From an uncultured Paracoccaceae bacterium (lineage in GTDB: Bacteria > Pseudomonadota > Alphaproteobacteria > Rhodobacterales > Rhodobacteraceae): 64,000 bases of DNA. Of this stretch, positions 26,024 to 34,531 are shown piece by piece; position 1 is the stretch's first letter, and each line of letters begins with the position of its first letter. The notes under the pieces are model-generated. The model worked only from the letters and a program-made list of their open reading frames with translations, did no database searches and was not told where the DNA came from. The DNA lies in the NCBI GenBank assembly GCA_947496605.1, contig CANMDF010000001.1, positions 558,001 to 622,000 of the forward strand, read 5' to 3'. A program made the position numbers and the translations under genes.

Positions 26024-27010
26024 TTACAGCGACTTCGTTAGTCCGTCGCGTGCAGCGGCGTCTGCGGCATCAGCCAAGATCTGTGCCTTTAGTCCGTCTT
26101 GACCTGTTGGTGTCACGTCATGTCCAGCTTCTAACGCAGCAACGAAATGTGCCATCTCAGCACTGTACGCGGCCGCGTAACGCTCTAGAAAGAACGGCTG
26201 CGTCGCCGCTTTGCGTATGCCGTCCGCATTGGATACTTCCACTGTGTTCTCTAGCATATTGTCTGCACGCAACATCCCAGTGCTGCCATGCACCTCAATC
26301 CTTTGATCATAGCCATATGTTGCACGGCGCGAGTTTGAGATTTGGCACAGTTTGCCGCTTGCCGTTTTCAACGTCACAACAGCCGTGTCGAAATCACCCG
26401 CCTGCCCGATCTCAGGATCAACAAGACATGAACCAGCGGCGGTCAGCTCGACAGGTTCTTCGCCCAACAAAAACCGTGCCATATCAAGATCATGGATCAT
26501 CATGTCGCGGAATATCCCGCCTGAGGTTTTGATGTAGCCAATAGGTGGCGGTGCTGGATCGCGCGACAGGATGGTAACAAGTTCAACATTTCCAATGACT
26601 TGGTCTGCAATCTGTCGCTGCAAATGCGCAAAGTTCGGATCAAACCGACGGTTGAACGCCGTCATAAACGGCACGCCCGCTTTTTCGACAACGGCCAAAC
26701 AGTCTTGGATCCGCTGAACAGATAGATCGATAGGTTTCTCACAAAAGATCGCCTTGCCTGCCGCTGCCGCGGCATGGATCAGGTCGTAGTGCGTCGTTGT
26801 GGGCGTACCAATGATCACCGCATCAATGCCTGGATCGTTAATCATTGCGTCTGCATCCATCACTTTGGCGCCAGTGCTGGCCGCTAGCGCCTCTGCCGCA
26901 GCTGGCATTGCATCTGCCACTGCCGCGGCGCGTGCGTTGGTCATCCCGCGCAATGTTGCGCCATGCACTTGTCCGATGCGCCCACAACCCAAAATACCAA
27001 TATTAATCAA
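26024..27010 (-). CDS. iolG: myo-Inositol 2-dehydrogenase
   Basis: A 328-residue Gfo/Idh/MocA oxidoreductase that oxidises myo-inositol to 2-keto-myo-inositol with NAD. The Rossmann motif GILGCGRIGQVHG (about residues 4-16), the lysine-containing EKPID (about 93-97), and the catalytic MIHDLDMARFLLGEEP (about 170-185), with D and H placed as in characterised inositol dehydrogenases, are visible. Last gene of the iolD-phyH-iolC-iolB-iolJ-iolG operon, 4 bases after the aldolase gene. Confidence 0.9.
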   Translation of the reverse strand: MINIGILGCGRIGQVHGATLRGMTNARAAAVADAMPAAAEALAASTGAKVMDADAMINDPGIDAVIIGTPTTTHYDLIHAAAAAGKAIFCEKPIDLSVQRIQDCLAVVEKAGVPFMTAFNRRFDPNFAHLQRQIADQVIGNVELVTILSRDPAPPPIGYIKTSGGIFRDMMIHDLDMARFLLGEEPVELTAAGSCLVDPEIGQAGDFDTAVVTLKTASGKLCQISNSRRATYGYDQRIEVHGSTGMLRADNMLENTVEVSNADGIRKAATQPFFLERYAAAYSAEMAHFVAALEAGHDVTPTGQDGLKAQILADAADAAARDGLTKSL

Positions 27011-27014
27011 TGCC

Positions 27015-27842
27015 CTAGCCTTTCAGGTTGTGCAGCACCGTGCGGGCCGCTGCCATCACAGGATCATGTGTTTCTTTCAGGATGCTGACCCGATCAAACC
27101 GATCCGGATCGCTATTCACTGCTTCGCGCATCGCGGCCCCAAAGGCCATCCGCAGCTCTGTCCCGATGTTGAATTTGCAGATATTTGTGCCTTTCGCCAA
27201 CGCTCTACGCTGCGCTATTGGCACGCCAGAACCGCCGTGAATAACCAATGGCACGGATGTTGCCGCTTGAATGGCCGCAATCCGCGGCTCATCCAACCCG
27301 CCTTCTTTGTCTTGCTGTAAATGGACGTTCCCGACCGAAATTGCCATCGCGTCGACACCCGTCTCGGTCGCAAATTGCGCCGCCTCAACCGGATCAGTGC
27401 CTGCGGAATTCTCACCGCCAGAATAGCCTACAAACCCGATTTCACCTTCACATGAGATACCCGAATTATGCGCCATTTCAGCGATTTGCAGAGTCTCTTT
27501 AATGTTATCCGCAAGCGCCTTGCGCGACCCATCAAACATCAATGATGTGAAACCGCTGTCCAATGCCTCAGAGCACTCATCGTAAGTATACCCATGATCC
27601 AAATGCGCCACGACAGGCACCGATGCCTCTTCGGCTAAGTGCCGGAACATTTTACCCAGCACAGGCAGTGGCGTATGCGCCCGGCACCCCGGCCCCGCTT
27701 GCAAGATCACAGGGCAGTCTTCTGCCTCAGCCGCCGCAACATAGGCCCGCATATCTTCCCAGCCCAAGCAGACCAAACCACCCACGGCATAGCCTCCCTG
27801 CAACGCCGGTTGCAGCACGTCTTTCAGCGTCACAAGGGTCAT
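27015..27842 (-). CDS. iolJ: Class II aldolase, IolJ-type (2-deoxy-5-keto-gluconate-6-phosphate aldolase)
   Basis: A 275-residue zinc-dependent aldolase of the fructose-bisphosphate aldolase family. HLDHG (about residues 80-84) and IHGGSGVP (about 203-210) carry zinc and substrate ligands; EGEIGFVGYSGG (about 132-143) supplies another zinc ligand. The inositol-operon context makes the natural substrate 5-dehydro-2-deoxygluconate 6-phosphate, cleaved to DHAP and malonate semialdehyde; a fructose-bisphosphate role is less likely here. The ATG overlaps the iolB stop by 4 bases. Confidence 0.85.
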   Translation of the reverse strand: MTLVTLKDVLQPALQGGYAVGGLVCLGWEDMRAYVAAAEAEDCPVILQAGPGCRAHTPLPVLGKMFRHLAEEASVPVVAHLDHGYTYDECSEALDSGFTSLMFDGSRKALADNIKETLQIAEMAHNSGISCEGEIGFVGYSGGENSAGTDPVEAAQFATETGVDAMAISVGNVHLQQDKEGGLDEPRIAAIQAATSVPLVIHGGSGVPIAQRRALAKGTNICKFNIGTELRMAFGAAMREAVNSDPDRFDRVSILKETHDPVMAAARTVLHNLKG

Positions 27843-28681
27843 TTGAACTTAGCAATCATGTCTTTGATGCCAGGGATCGTTTCGATCTGGTACGCATGGG
27901 ACGGCTGGAAATACTGCACCAAGGACCGTTGCGACAACCCGCCTAGAATGGTGAAATAATACATCTGATAGCCCGGCAACACCGCACAAGGGTGATAGCC
28001 GCTATCGAGACAAATGGTTGAGCCATCGACGATATGATAGGCATCGCCGGCCTTTCCGTCTTCGCGCTGCAACATTTGCACGCCAGAGCCATGGTTCGGC
28101 TTGAAACGGAAGTTATAGGTCTCGTCATGCCGCGTTTCCTGCGGCAGACGGTCAGTATCGTGCTTATGCGATGGGAAACCAGACCAACCACCCTCGCCCA
28201 CTGTAAACAGCTCAGACACCAGCAAGCGGCCCACTTTGCCATGATATTTGGTCCCGAGGATATGCTTAATCTTGCGGTGCGTTTTCGTGTCATCCGATCC
28301 GTATTGCACCAAATCCAGCTCATCCGCGCGGACGGCAAATGCATCCAGCACCTTGTCGTAACGGGCACCGCACACAAAGACTTCCGCTTCGTCTGATGTG
28401 CACACCATCGTGGCTTTGGCGCCAACAGGCACATAAACGCCCTCTGGCTCGCCATCCCAGACGTCCTCAACACGGTTGCCGATTCCAGCGGCCTTGAACC
28501 CTTCGATCTCAACATCAACGGTCCCTGTCGCAGGTGCGATGCAAGTCTCATACCCCGGCACCTGATATTCAAACGCCTGCCCCTTTGTCAGCTTGACGAT
28601 GTTGAAATAGTTCAGCGGAACGGTCGGGTCATCCACATCCACAATCGGTTTATTCTGGTTGTCAAATGGGGCGATGTGCAT
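27839..28681 (-). CDS. iolB: 5-Deoxy-glucuronate isomerase
   Basis: A 280-residue double-cupin enzyme converting 5-deoxy-glucuronate to 5-dehydro-2-deoxygluconate. The opening MHIAPFDNQNKPIVDVDD and the metal-cupin stretch LLVSELFTVGEGGWSGFPSHKHD, followed by RHDETYNFRF, match IolB. The length is close to the family norm (about 270). It starts 12 bases after iolC and overlaps the aldolase gene. Confidence 0.92.
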   Translation of the reverse strand: MHIAPFDNQNKPIVDVDDPTVPLNYFNIVKLTKGQAFEYQVPGYETCIAPATGTVDVEIEGFKAAGIGNRVEDVWDGEPEGVYVPVGAKATMVCTSDEAEVFVCGARYDKVLDAFAVRADELDLVQYGSDDTKTHRKIKHILGTKYHGKVGRLLVSELFTVGEGGWSGFPSHKHDTDRLPQETRHDETYNFRFKPNHGSGVQMLQREDGKAGDAYHIVDGSTICLDSGYHPCAVLPGYQMYYFTILGGLSQRSLVQYFQPSHAYQIETIPGIKDMIAKFK

Positions 28682-28693
28682 GGGCTTGTTCCT

Positions 28694-29674
28694 TTAAGCG
28701 TCAGTCGGACCGGGATGATCGGCCATGAATTTCGTCAATGTGGGCGTGTCGGCCATCGCGGGCGCGCAGCCGGGGCGTGAAACGGTGATGGACGCGCAGG
28801 CAGAGCCGCGCAAGATCGCATCATGCAGGCTTTGCCCTTCGGCCAATCCTGTCATCATACCCGCCATAAAGCTATCGCCTGCCCCTGTGGGTTTCAGCGC
28901 CGTAACCGGCCAAATGCCAGTGTGGATTTCTTCGCCACCGGCAAAGGTCACAGCCCCCTTCTCGCCCATCTTATAGACGACAATCGTTGCGGTTTCTGCG
29001 GCCAGCGCTTTTGCTTTCGCAAGGCCCTTGTCGATGCCACCCGCCATAAATCCGAACTCTTCGTCATTGCCCACGATCATGTCGGACTGCGCCGCAGCGC
29101 GGCTAAGCACATCAGAGGCAACTTCTGGCGATGGCCACGAATAAGGACGGTAATCCACATCAAAGATAATAGGCAAACCTGCGGCCTTGGCCCGGTCAAA
29201 CGCATCAAAGGTCGCACTGCGCGACGGTTCTGCTGCAAACACCGTGCCCGCCGTAATCAGCGCACCAAACTTGGCATAGTCCACTGATGCCACATCGCCC
29301 GCATCCATCTGAAAATCAGCTGCTGCGTTGCGATAGATCACATTGCGATGCCCTTCAACACGGCTTTCATAAAACGCGAGTGAATTACGATACTCACCGC
29401 CCACCGGCGTGACGTATTCCGTACCAACGCCATAGCGTTTCAATTGCTGGATGCAGTAACTGCCGATGCTGTCATCAGACACACGCGTAACCAACGACGC
29501 CTGCCCGCCCAGTTTGCAAATGCCAGCCGCGATATTGGCGGACGATCCACCCAAGCCAACAGTTACAGTCTCTGCATCCTCTGTTGCAACGCCCGCGTCC
29601 GTATAAAGATCAATCCCTGCCCGCCCCACGACGACAAAGTTATTCGCTTTGATCCCGTCCAGTAACTTGCTCAT
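28694..29674 (-). CDS. iolC: 5-Dehydro-2-deoxygluconokinase
   Basis: A 326-residue PfkB-family kinase that phosphorylates 5-dehydro-2-deoxygluconate. GRAGIDLY near the N-terminus, VGLGGSSANIAAGICKLGG (about residues 40-58) and PTGAGDSFMAGMMTGL (about 263-278) are the two PfkB boxes. Unlike many IolC proteins it lacks the C-terminal DUF2090 extension, so aldolase and kinase are separate genes here. The ATG overlaps the end of the oxygenase gene (ATGA). Confidence 0.9.
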   Translation of the reverse strand: MSKLLDGIKANNFVVVGRAGIDLYTDAGVATEDAETVTVGLGGSSANIAAGICKLGGQASLVTRVSDDSIGSYCIQQLKRYGVGTEYVTPVGGEYRNSLAFYESRVEGHRNVIYRNAAADFQMDAGDVASVDYAKFGALITAGTVFAAEPSRSATFDAFDRAKAAGLPIIFDVDYRPYSWPSPEVASDVLSRAAAQSDMIVGNDEEFGFMAGGIDKGLAKAKALAAETATIVVYKMGEKGAVTFAGGEEIHTGIWPVTALKPTGAGDSFMAGMMTGLAEGQSLHDAILRGSACASITVSRPGCAPAMADTPTLTKFMADHPGPTDA

Positions 29675-30510
29675 TTGCGGCCTATCGTGTTCTGCACTTC
29701 GGCCTCATCAAAGGCCTGCGGATGTGGATAGTTGAGGCCCAGCAACTGACGTAAATCATCGGACGCATTGTCCAAGAACCCATCCGGCAAAGCGGCATGC
29801 ATTTCCTCAATCGGCGTCAGCCACTTGGGTGCATAATTGATCAAAACAGCACTGCGGTCGATCTGCGATATATTGGGCATGGCGCAATGCCAAGCCGCCC
29901 CAAAGAACAAGGCTACGTCGCCCGGTTCCCCCAGCATGCGCTCACATTTGCCATAGAAATCATCGGCTTCTGTGGGATAGCGCAATTCTTTCTGCGATCC
30001 GGGCATATAGGCGGTCGCACCTGTCTCAGCCGTGAACGGGTCCAGCAAAATCGACACTTGCGCATTCATCGGGAAAGACGCGTTTAGCCCGATAGGATGC
30101 GTTTCCGCCTTATACATATCCCAATACGGATAATCGACATGCGGCTCTTGCCCCGGCCCGCCCGGTAGAATGCGGTTGGCTGCGATTGAACCCATGATGA
30201 ATTCGGTGCCCAGAAACTTGCGCAAGACCTGCATAATCACAGGATGGGCGGCCATATCGGCGAACACATCACCTTTCGCCAACAAATTCCACACACGCCG
30301 TTGCAAATGCAAAGCGCCATCTTCCTCGGCCTGTCCTTGGAAATGGGTGACTGTGTCCGCGTCAGCCGAGTGGTGGTGAATGATTTCACGCGCCTCAGCG
30401 ATCTGCGCATCCGTGAACAGACCAGACAGCAGAACAGCGCCTTTGCCATGCATCAGTTCATGGGCGAATTTGTCAGGATCAACCGTTTCAGGCGTAAAAC
30501 GTAGCATCAT
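29671..30510 (-). CDS. Phytanoyl-CoA dioxygenase-family Fe(II)/2-oxoglutarate oxygenase within the iol operon
   Basis: A 279-residue PhyH-type oxygenase. The iron triad is visible as H124 and D126 in EPHVDYP and H208 in AAWHCAMPN. R219 (DRSAVLINY) would bind 2-oxoglutarate, and WHCAMPNIS is family-typical, so it should be catalytically competent. It sits between iolD and iolC with 4-base overlaps on both sides, meaning strict co-translation with inositol catabolism. No step of the standard pathway needs an oxygenase. A role in demethylating or hydroxylating an inositol derivative (for example an O-methyl inositol) is a hypothesis. Confidence 0.85.
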   Translation of the reverse strand: MMLRFTPETVDPDKFAHELMHGKGAVLLSGLFTDAQIAEAREIIHHHSADADTVTHFQGQAEEDGALHLQRRVWNLLAKGDVFADMAAHPVIMQVLRKFLGTEFIMGSIAANRILPGGPGQEPHVDYPYWDMYKAETHPIGLNASFPMNAQVSILLDPFTAETGATAYMPGSQKELRYPTEADDFYGKCERMLGEPGDVALFFGAAWHCAMPNISQIDRSAVLINYAPKWLTPIEEMHAALPDGFLDNASDDLRQLLGLNYPHPQAFDEAEVQNTIGRK

Positions 30511-32378
30511 ACACCCTTTCTTTGCTTTTCACGGCTGCTTTCCCAATCAACATGGGCATCGCGTACCTTGTCCGAGGTCGTGACATGCGGTGTACCCACT
30601 TCCCACCACGCGTGACCCTCCGTCGTCCAGCCTTCATAAGGATCGACCTTCATGCAGATCACGTAAGTATTGGTCGCATCCTTGGCACGACCAAATGCGG
30701 CCTCAAGTTCTGCAGGGGAGCTAACAGTTTCTGCATCCGCACCCATCGACCTAGCATGAGCTTCAAAATCCACACCGACTTTGGCAGTGGCGGTGGGTGT
30801 ATCAGCGATCAGATTGTTGAAACTCTCATTGCCAGTGTTGTTCTGAAGCTTGTTTATAACGGCAAAACCGCCGTTATCTAGCACGAGGACAATTAGCTTT
30901 TTCTCTGTGAGAACAGCTGAATAGATATCGGAGTTCATTAACATATACGACCCATCGCCGGTGAAGACGATTGTGTCCTGCTCAGGCTCCATCTGTGCTT
31001 GCGCAATGCGTGCACCCCACCCGCCGGCGATCTCATACCCCATGCAGGAAAACCCGAATTCAACATCGACCGTGCCAATATCAAGCGTCTTCCAGTTGGC
31101 CGTCACTTCCGCAGGCAAACCACCCGCCGCCGCGACAACACGGTCACGCGGATCACACAGGCGGTTCACCTCGCCAATCGCTTGCGCATAAGACGCCGGG
31201 CCATTGCCGACACGGGTGTTTTCAGCGACGTAATCGTTCCATTTGGCACGCTCGGCCTGGGCTTTTGCGGTCCAAGCCTCTGGCGCATGGTATCCGGTTA
31301 AATCTTCGGCCAACGCCACTAACCCGAGGCGGGCATCCCCCACAACAGTAGTCGATAGATGCTTTGCCGCATCATGACGCGCCACATTTAGGCCGATAAT
31401 CCTGGCATCATGCGCAAAAGCCGTCCACGACCCGGTGTTAAAGTCCTGCAAACGCGTACCAATAGCCAAGATAACGTCGGCCTCTTCTGCAATCGCATTG
31501 GCACTATCCGATCCCGTTACCCCAATCGGCCCGATATTCAGCGGATGATCATGGACCATATTGGCACGGCCCGCGATTGTCTCAACCACAGGTATGCCGG
31601 TCTTTTCAGCAAAAGCAGTCAGTTCCGCCACTGCCCCAGAATACTGAACGCCACCGCCTGCGATGATCATCGGGCGTTTAGCCTCGCTCAACAGAGCAAC
31701 AGCTTGCGCCACCTCAAATTCGTCAGGGGCCTGACGGCGCACACGGTGCACACGTTTCTCAAAGAAGCTAACCGGATAGTCATAGGTCCAGCCCTGCACG
31801 TCCTGCGGCAAACCGATGAACGCAGGACCACAATCAGCAGGGTCCAGCATCGTCGCCAGAGCCGCCGGCAGTGACTGCAAAACTTGGGCCGGATGCGTGA
31901 TCCGGTCCCAATAGCGGCTCACCGCTTTGAACGCGTCATTCACGCCGAAGGTCGGGTTCCCGAAATGCTCAAGCTGTTGCAAAACCGGGTCCGGTAAACG
32001 CGTCAAGAACGCATCGCCGCATAGCATCAACATCGGCAGTCGGTTGGCATGGGCAAGGGCCGCAGCCGTCAAAAGGTTCGCCGTACCGGGACCCGCAGAG
32101 GCGGTACACAGCATGAAACGCTGGCGCTTATACGCCTTGGCGTACGCCGCCGCGGCAAATCCCATACCCTGCTCATTCTGGCCACGATAAAGCGGCAACT
32201 CCGCGCGGTGCTCATAAAGCGCCTCTCCTAGGCAAGTCACATTGCCATGGCCGAAAATACCAAAGCCACCACCGCACACACGGGTTTCAACCCCGTTGGC
32301 GACGATCCATTGGTTCGACAGGTATTTGATGATCGCCTGCGCTGTTGTCAGCGTCACGGTTTGCGTGGCTTGACCCAT
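30507..32378 (-). CDS. iolD: 3D-(3,5/4)-trihydroxycyclohexane-1,2-dione hydrolase
   Basis: A 623-residue thiamine-diphosphate enzyme that opens the inositol ring to 5-deoxy-glucuronate. The N-terminal glutamate lies in YRGQNEQGMGFAAAAYAKA (about residues 63-81) and the C-terminal ThDP/Mg motif is FTGDGSYMLMNSDIYSAV (about 468-485). The ATG at 32378 is preferred (GGGGGAA upstream, family-typical start MGQATQTVTLTTAQA); an upstream extension of 14 residues is possible. First gene of the six-gene catabolic operon, opposite the LacI-type operator. Confidence 0.95.
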   Translation of the reverse strand: MGQATQTVTLTTAQAIIKYLSNQWIVANGVETRVCGGGFGIFGHGNVTCLGEALYEHRAELPLYRGQNEQGMGFAAAAYAKAYKRQRFMLCTASAGPGTANLLTAAALAHANRLPMLMLCGDAFLTRLPDPVLQQLEHFGNPTFGVNDAFKAVSRYWDRITHPAQVLQSLPAALATMLDPADCGPAFIGLPQDVQGWTYDYPVSFFEKRVHRVRRQAPDEFEVAQAVALLSEAKRPMIIAGGGVQYSGAVAELTAFAEKTGIPVVETIAGRANMVHDHPLNIGPIGVTGSDSANAIAEEADVILAIGTRLQDFNTGSWTAFAHDARIIGLNVARHDAAKHLSTTVVGDARLGLVALAEDLTGYHAPEAWTAKAQAERAKWNDYVAENTRVGNGPASYAQAIGEVNRLCDPRDRVVAAAGGLPAEVTANWKTLDIGTVDVEFGFSCMGYEIAGGWGARIAQAQMEPEQDTIVFTGDGSYMLMNSDIYSAVLTEKKLIVLVLDNGGFAVINKLQNNTGNESFNNLIADTPTATAKVGVDFEAHARSMGADAETVSSPAELEAAFGRAKDATNTYVICMKVDPYEGWTTEGHAWWEVGTPHVTTSDKVRDAHVDWESSREKQRKGV

Positions 32379-32429
32379 GATATTTCCCCCGGCAGAACGC
32401 ACGAATTGTGCTTTGGCCACGATTGGTTA

Positions 32430-32457
32430 TTGACCTGCGGCCTAAAAGAACGATACC
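32430..32457 (+). promoter_or_regulatory. Putative promoter for the plus-strand dehydrogenase-iolE operon
   Basis: TTGACC (32430-32435) and GATACC (32452-32457), 16 bases apart, place initiation inside the adjacent palindromic operator. The minus-strand iolD promoter must lie in the same stretch but is less distinct. Confidence 0.4.
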
Positions 32458-32461
32458 AAAA

Positions 32462-32477
32462 TTGCAACCGGTTGCAA
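32462..32477. promoter_or_regulatory. LacI-family operator, iolD / dehydrogenase divergent region
   Basis: A perfect 16-bp palindrome, TTGCAACCGGTTGCAA, with the CG centre typical of LacI/GalR operators. It lies between the divergent iolD and Gfo/Idh/MocA-iolE transcription units. A second copy (14 bp perfect) precedes the iolI-ABC transporter-lacI operon. The LacI-family gene at 35679-36677 is the obvious binder. Confidence 0.75.
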
Positions 32478-32499
32478 CTGGTTTTTGAAGGGGATCATC

Positions 32500-33603
32500 G
32501 TGGCGGAAATTGGCATCGGCATTGTTGGCGGCGGCTACATGGGCAAGGCGCATGCTGTGGCCCATTCCGCAGTGGGCGCGATTTTTGACACAGCCCTGCG
32601 GCCACGGCTGGAAATGGTCTGCGCGACCAGTCAGGACTCAGCCGAAAAATACCGCAAAGCCTATGGGTTCGCACGCGGCACGGCCAATTGGCAAGACCTT
32701 GTGAATGAACCAAAGGTCGAGGCCATTGTCATAGCCTCGCCCCAATCCACACACCGCGAAATCGCGCAGGCCGCCTTTGCGCTGAACAAACCTGTCTTCT
32801 GCGAAAAACCATTAGGTATGGATGTTGACGACAGCCGCGCGATGGTCGCCGCAGCCGAGGCCTCGGGCCAGATCAACATGTCCGGCTTCAACTATATCCG
32901 CACGCCCGCGTCGCAGTTCGTGCGTCAAATGCTGGACGCAGGTGAGATTGGCGACATTACCGGCTTTCGCGGTGAACACACCGAAGATTTCATGGCCGAT
33001 CCTGCCGAGCCCGCCACATGGCGCAGCCAAGGCCAAGCCAACGGGTGTATGGGTGATCTTGCACCCCACCCGATCAACTGCGCCTTGCGTCTGATGGGGC
33101 CAATGACCGAGCTGATCGCAGAGGTCGAGACCGTGATTTCAGAACGCCCTGGCGGGACTGTGACGAACGACGACCACGCGCAAATCATGTGCCGCTTTGC
33201 ATCTGGCGTGTTGGGCAACATCTATGTCAGCCGCGTCGCGACAGGCCGCAAGATGGGCTATAAATATGAGATTACAGGCACCAAGGGTGCGATCTATTTC
33301 GACGGCGAAGATCAAAACGCGGTGCACCTTTATAAGATCGCAGGGCCGCAGGCCCATCGCGGCTTTACCAAAATTCTGACTGGCCCCGAACACCCTGATT
33401 ATAAACCATTTTGCCTCGGCCCGGGCCACGGCACCGGTTATCAGGATCAGATCATCATTGAGGCCAAGGATTTCCTGACCGCCATTCACACGGGCCAGAA
33501 CATCTGGCCCACGTTCCGCGACGGGATGGAGGTGAACCAGATCGTCGCCGCCTGTCACGCCTCATCAACTGCGCGCAGCTGGCGCAATATCTCTGACTTT
33601 TAA
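32500..33603 (+). CDS. Gfo/Idh/MocA-family oxidoreductase (inositol-type dehydrogenase)
   Basis: A 367-residue NAD(P)-dependent oxidoreductase starting at GTG 32500, which has AAGGGGATC in front. The Rossmann motif GIVGGGYMGKAHA (about residues 7-19) and FCEKPLGMDVDDSRAM (about 97-112) are present, and the substrate domain contains GCMGDLAPHPINCALRLMG (about 178-196). Upstream of iolE in an operon divergent from iolD. It may oxidise an inositol stereoisomer (scyllo- or D-chiro-) or a keto-inositol; the exact substrate cannot be read. Confidence 0.82.
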   Translation: MAEIGIGIVGGGYMGKAHAVAHSAVGAIFDTALRPRLEMVCATSQDSAEKYRKAYGFARGTANWQDLVNEPKVEAIVIASPQSTHREIAQAAFALNKPVFCEKPLGMDVDDSRAMVAAAEASGQINMSGFNYIRTPASQFVRQMLDAGEIGDITGFRGEHTEDFMADPAEPATWRSQGQANGCMGDLAPHPINCALRLMGPMTELIAEVETVISERPGGTVTNDDHAQIMCRFASGVLGNIYVSRVATGRKMGYKYEITGTKGAIYFDGEDQNAVHLYKIAGPQAHRGFTKILTGPEHPDYKPFCLGPGHGTGYQDQIIIEAKDFLTAIHTGQNIWPTFRDGMEVNQIVAACHASSTARSWRNISDF

Positions 33604-33616
33604 AGAAAGCTCTGCC

Positions 33617-34507
33617 ATGACCATCAAAATCGGCAACGCACCCTGTTCCTGGGGCATCGAATTCGCATCCGACCCCGCCTATCCCACATGGCAATCGGTG
33701 CTCAGCCAATGCGCGGGTGCAGGCTATAAGGGCATCGAACTGGGGCCGATCGGCTATATGCCCGAAGACCCTGCGATCCTGCGCGATGAGCTTGCCAAAA
33801 ACGAACTGAACATCATCGGCGGCGTTGTCTTCCGCCCGTTCCACGATGGCGCAAAATGGGACGAAGTCCTCGATGCCTCTCAGCGAACCTGCGAAGCACT
33901 GGTTGCGCATGGTGCCCAGCACCTGGTGCTGATCGACAGCATCTCACCGCGCCGTGCACCCACCGCAGGCCGCGCGGATGAAGCCGAACAAATGGACACA
34001 GCAGAATGGACCGCCTTTCGCGACCGGATCGCGACCATCGCGAAAATGGGAACCGAGGAATACGGCCTAACCGTGGGCATGCACGCCCATGCGGCTGGCT
34101 TTATCGACTTTGAGCCAGAGCTGGAACGCCTGTTGAATGAAGTCGATGAAAACATCCTGAAAATCTGCTTTGATACAGGCCACCATTCTTATGCTGGCTA
34201 TGACCCTGTCGCATTCATGAAGCGGCACATCGACCGGATCAGCTATATGCATTTCAAAGACATCGATCCTGTAGTGAAGGCCGATGTTGTCGCCAAACGC
34301 ACTGATTTCTACAAAGCCTGCGGTCAGGGGATTTTCTGCAATCTCGGCCAAGGTGATGTCGATTTCCCGGCCGTGCGCCAAGTGCTACTGGACGCGGGCT
34401 TTGAAGGCTGGTGCACAGTCGAACAAGACTGCGACCCATCCATGCCCGGCACCCCGTTGGAAGATGCAGAAAGTAACCGTAAATACCTAGAATCAATCGG
34501 CTTTTAA
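33617..34507 (+). CDS. iolE: myo-Inosose-2 dehydratase
   Basis: A 296-residue TIM-barrel (xylose-isomerase-like) metal enzyme that dehydrates 2-keto-myo-inositol to the trihydroxycyclohexane-dione used by IolD. IGNAPCSWGIEF (about residues 5-16), VGMHAHAAGFIDFEPE (about 153-168), ICFDTGHHSYAGYDP (about 182-196) and YMHFKDID (about 211-218) are the IolE metal and substrate motifs. It sits 13 bases after one dehydrogenase and 24 before another. Confidence 0.93.
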   Translation: MTIKIGNAPCSWGIEFASDPAYPTWQSVLSQCAGAGYKGIELGPIGYMPEDPAILRDELAKNELNIIGGVVFRPFHDGAKWDEVLDASQRTCEALVAHGAQHLVLIDSISPRRAPTAGRADEAEQMDTAEWTAFRDRIATIAKMGTEEYGLTVGMHAHAAGFIDFEPELERLLNEVDENILKICFDTGHHSYAGYDPVAFMKRHIDRISYMHFKDIDPVVKADVVAKRTDFYKACGQGIFCNLGQGDVDFPAVRQVLLDAGFEGWCTVEQDCDPSMPGTPLEDAESNRKYLESIGF

Positions 34508-34531
34508 GCCCCCATTCGAAAGACAGAAACG

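Noticed and set aside
27015..27842. Glycolytic fructose-bisphosphate aldolase
   Set aside because: The fold is the same, but overlap with iolB and position before iolG favour the inositol-pathway aldolase.
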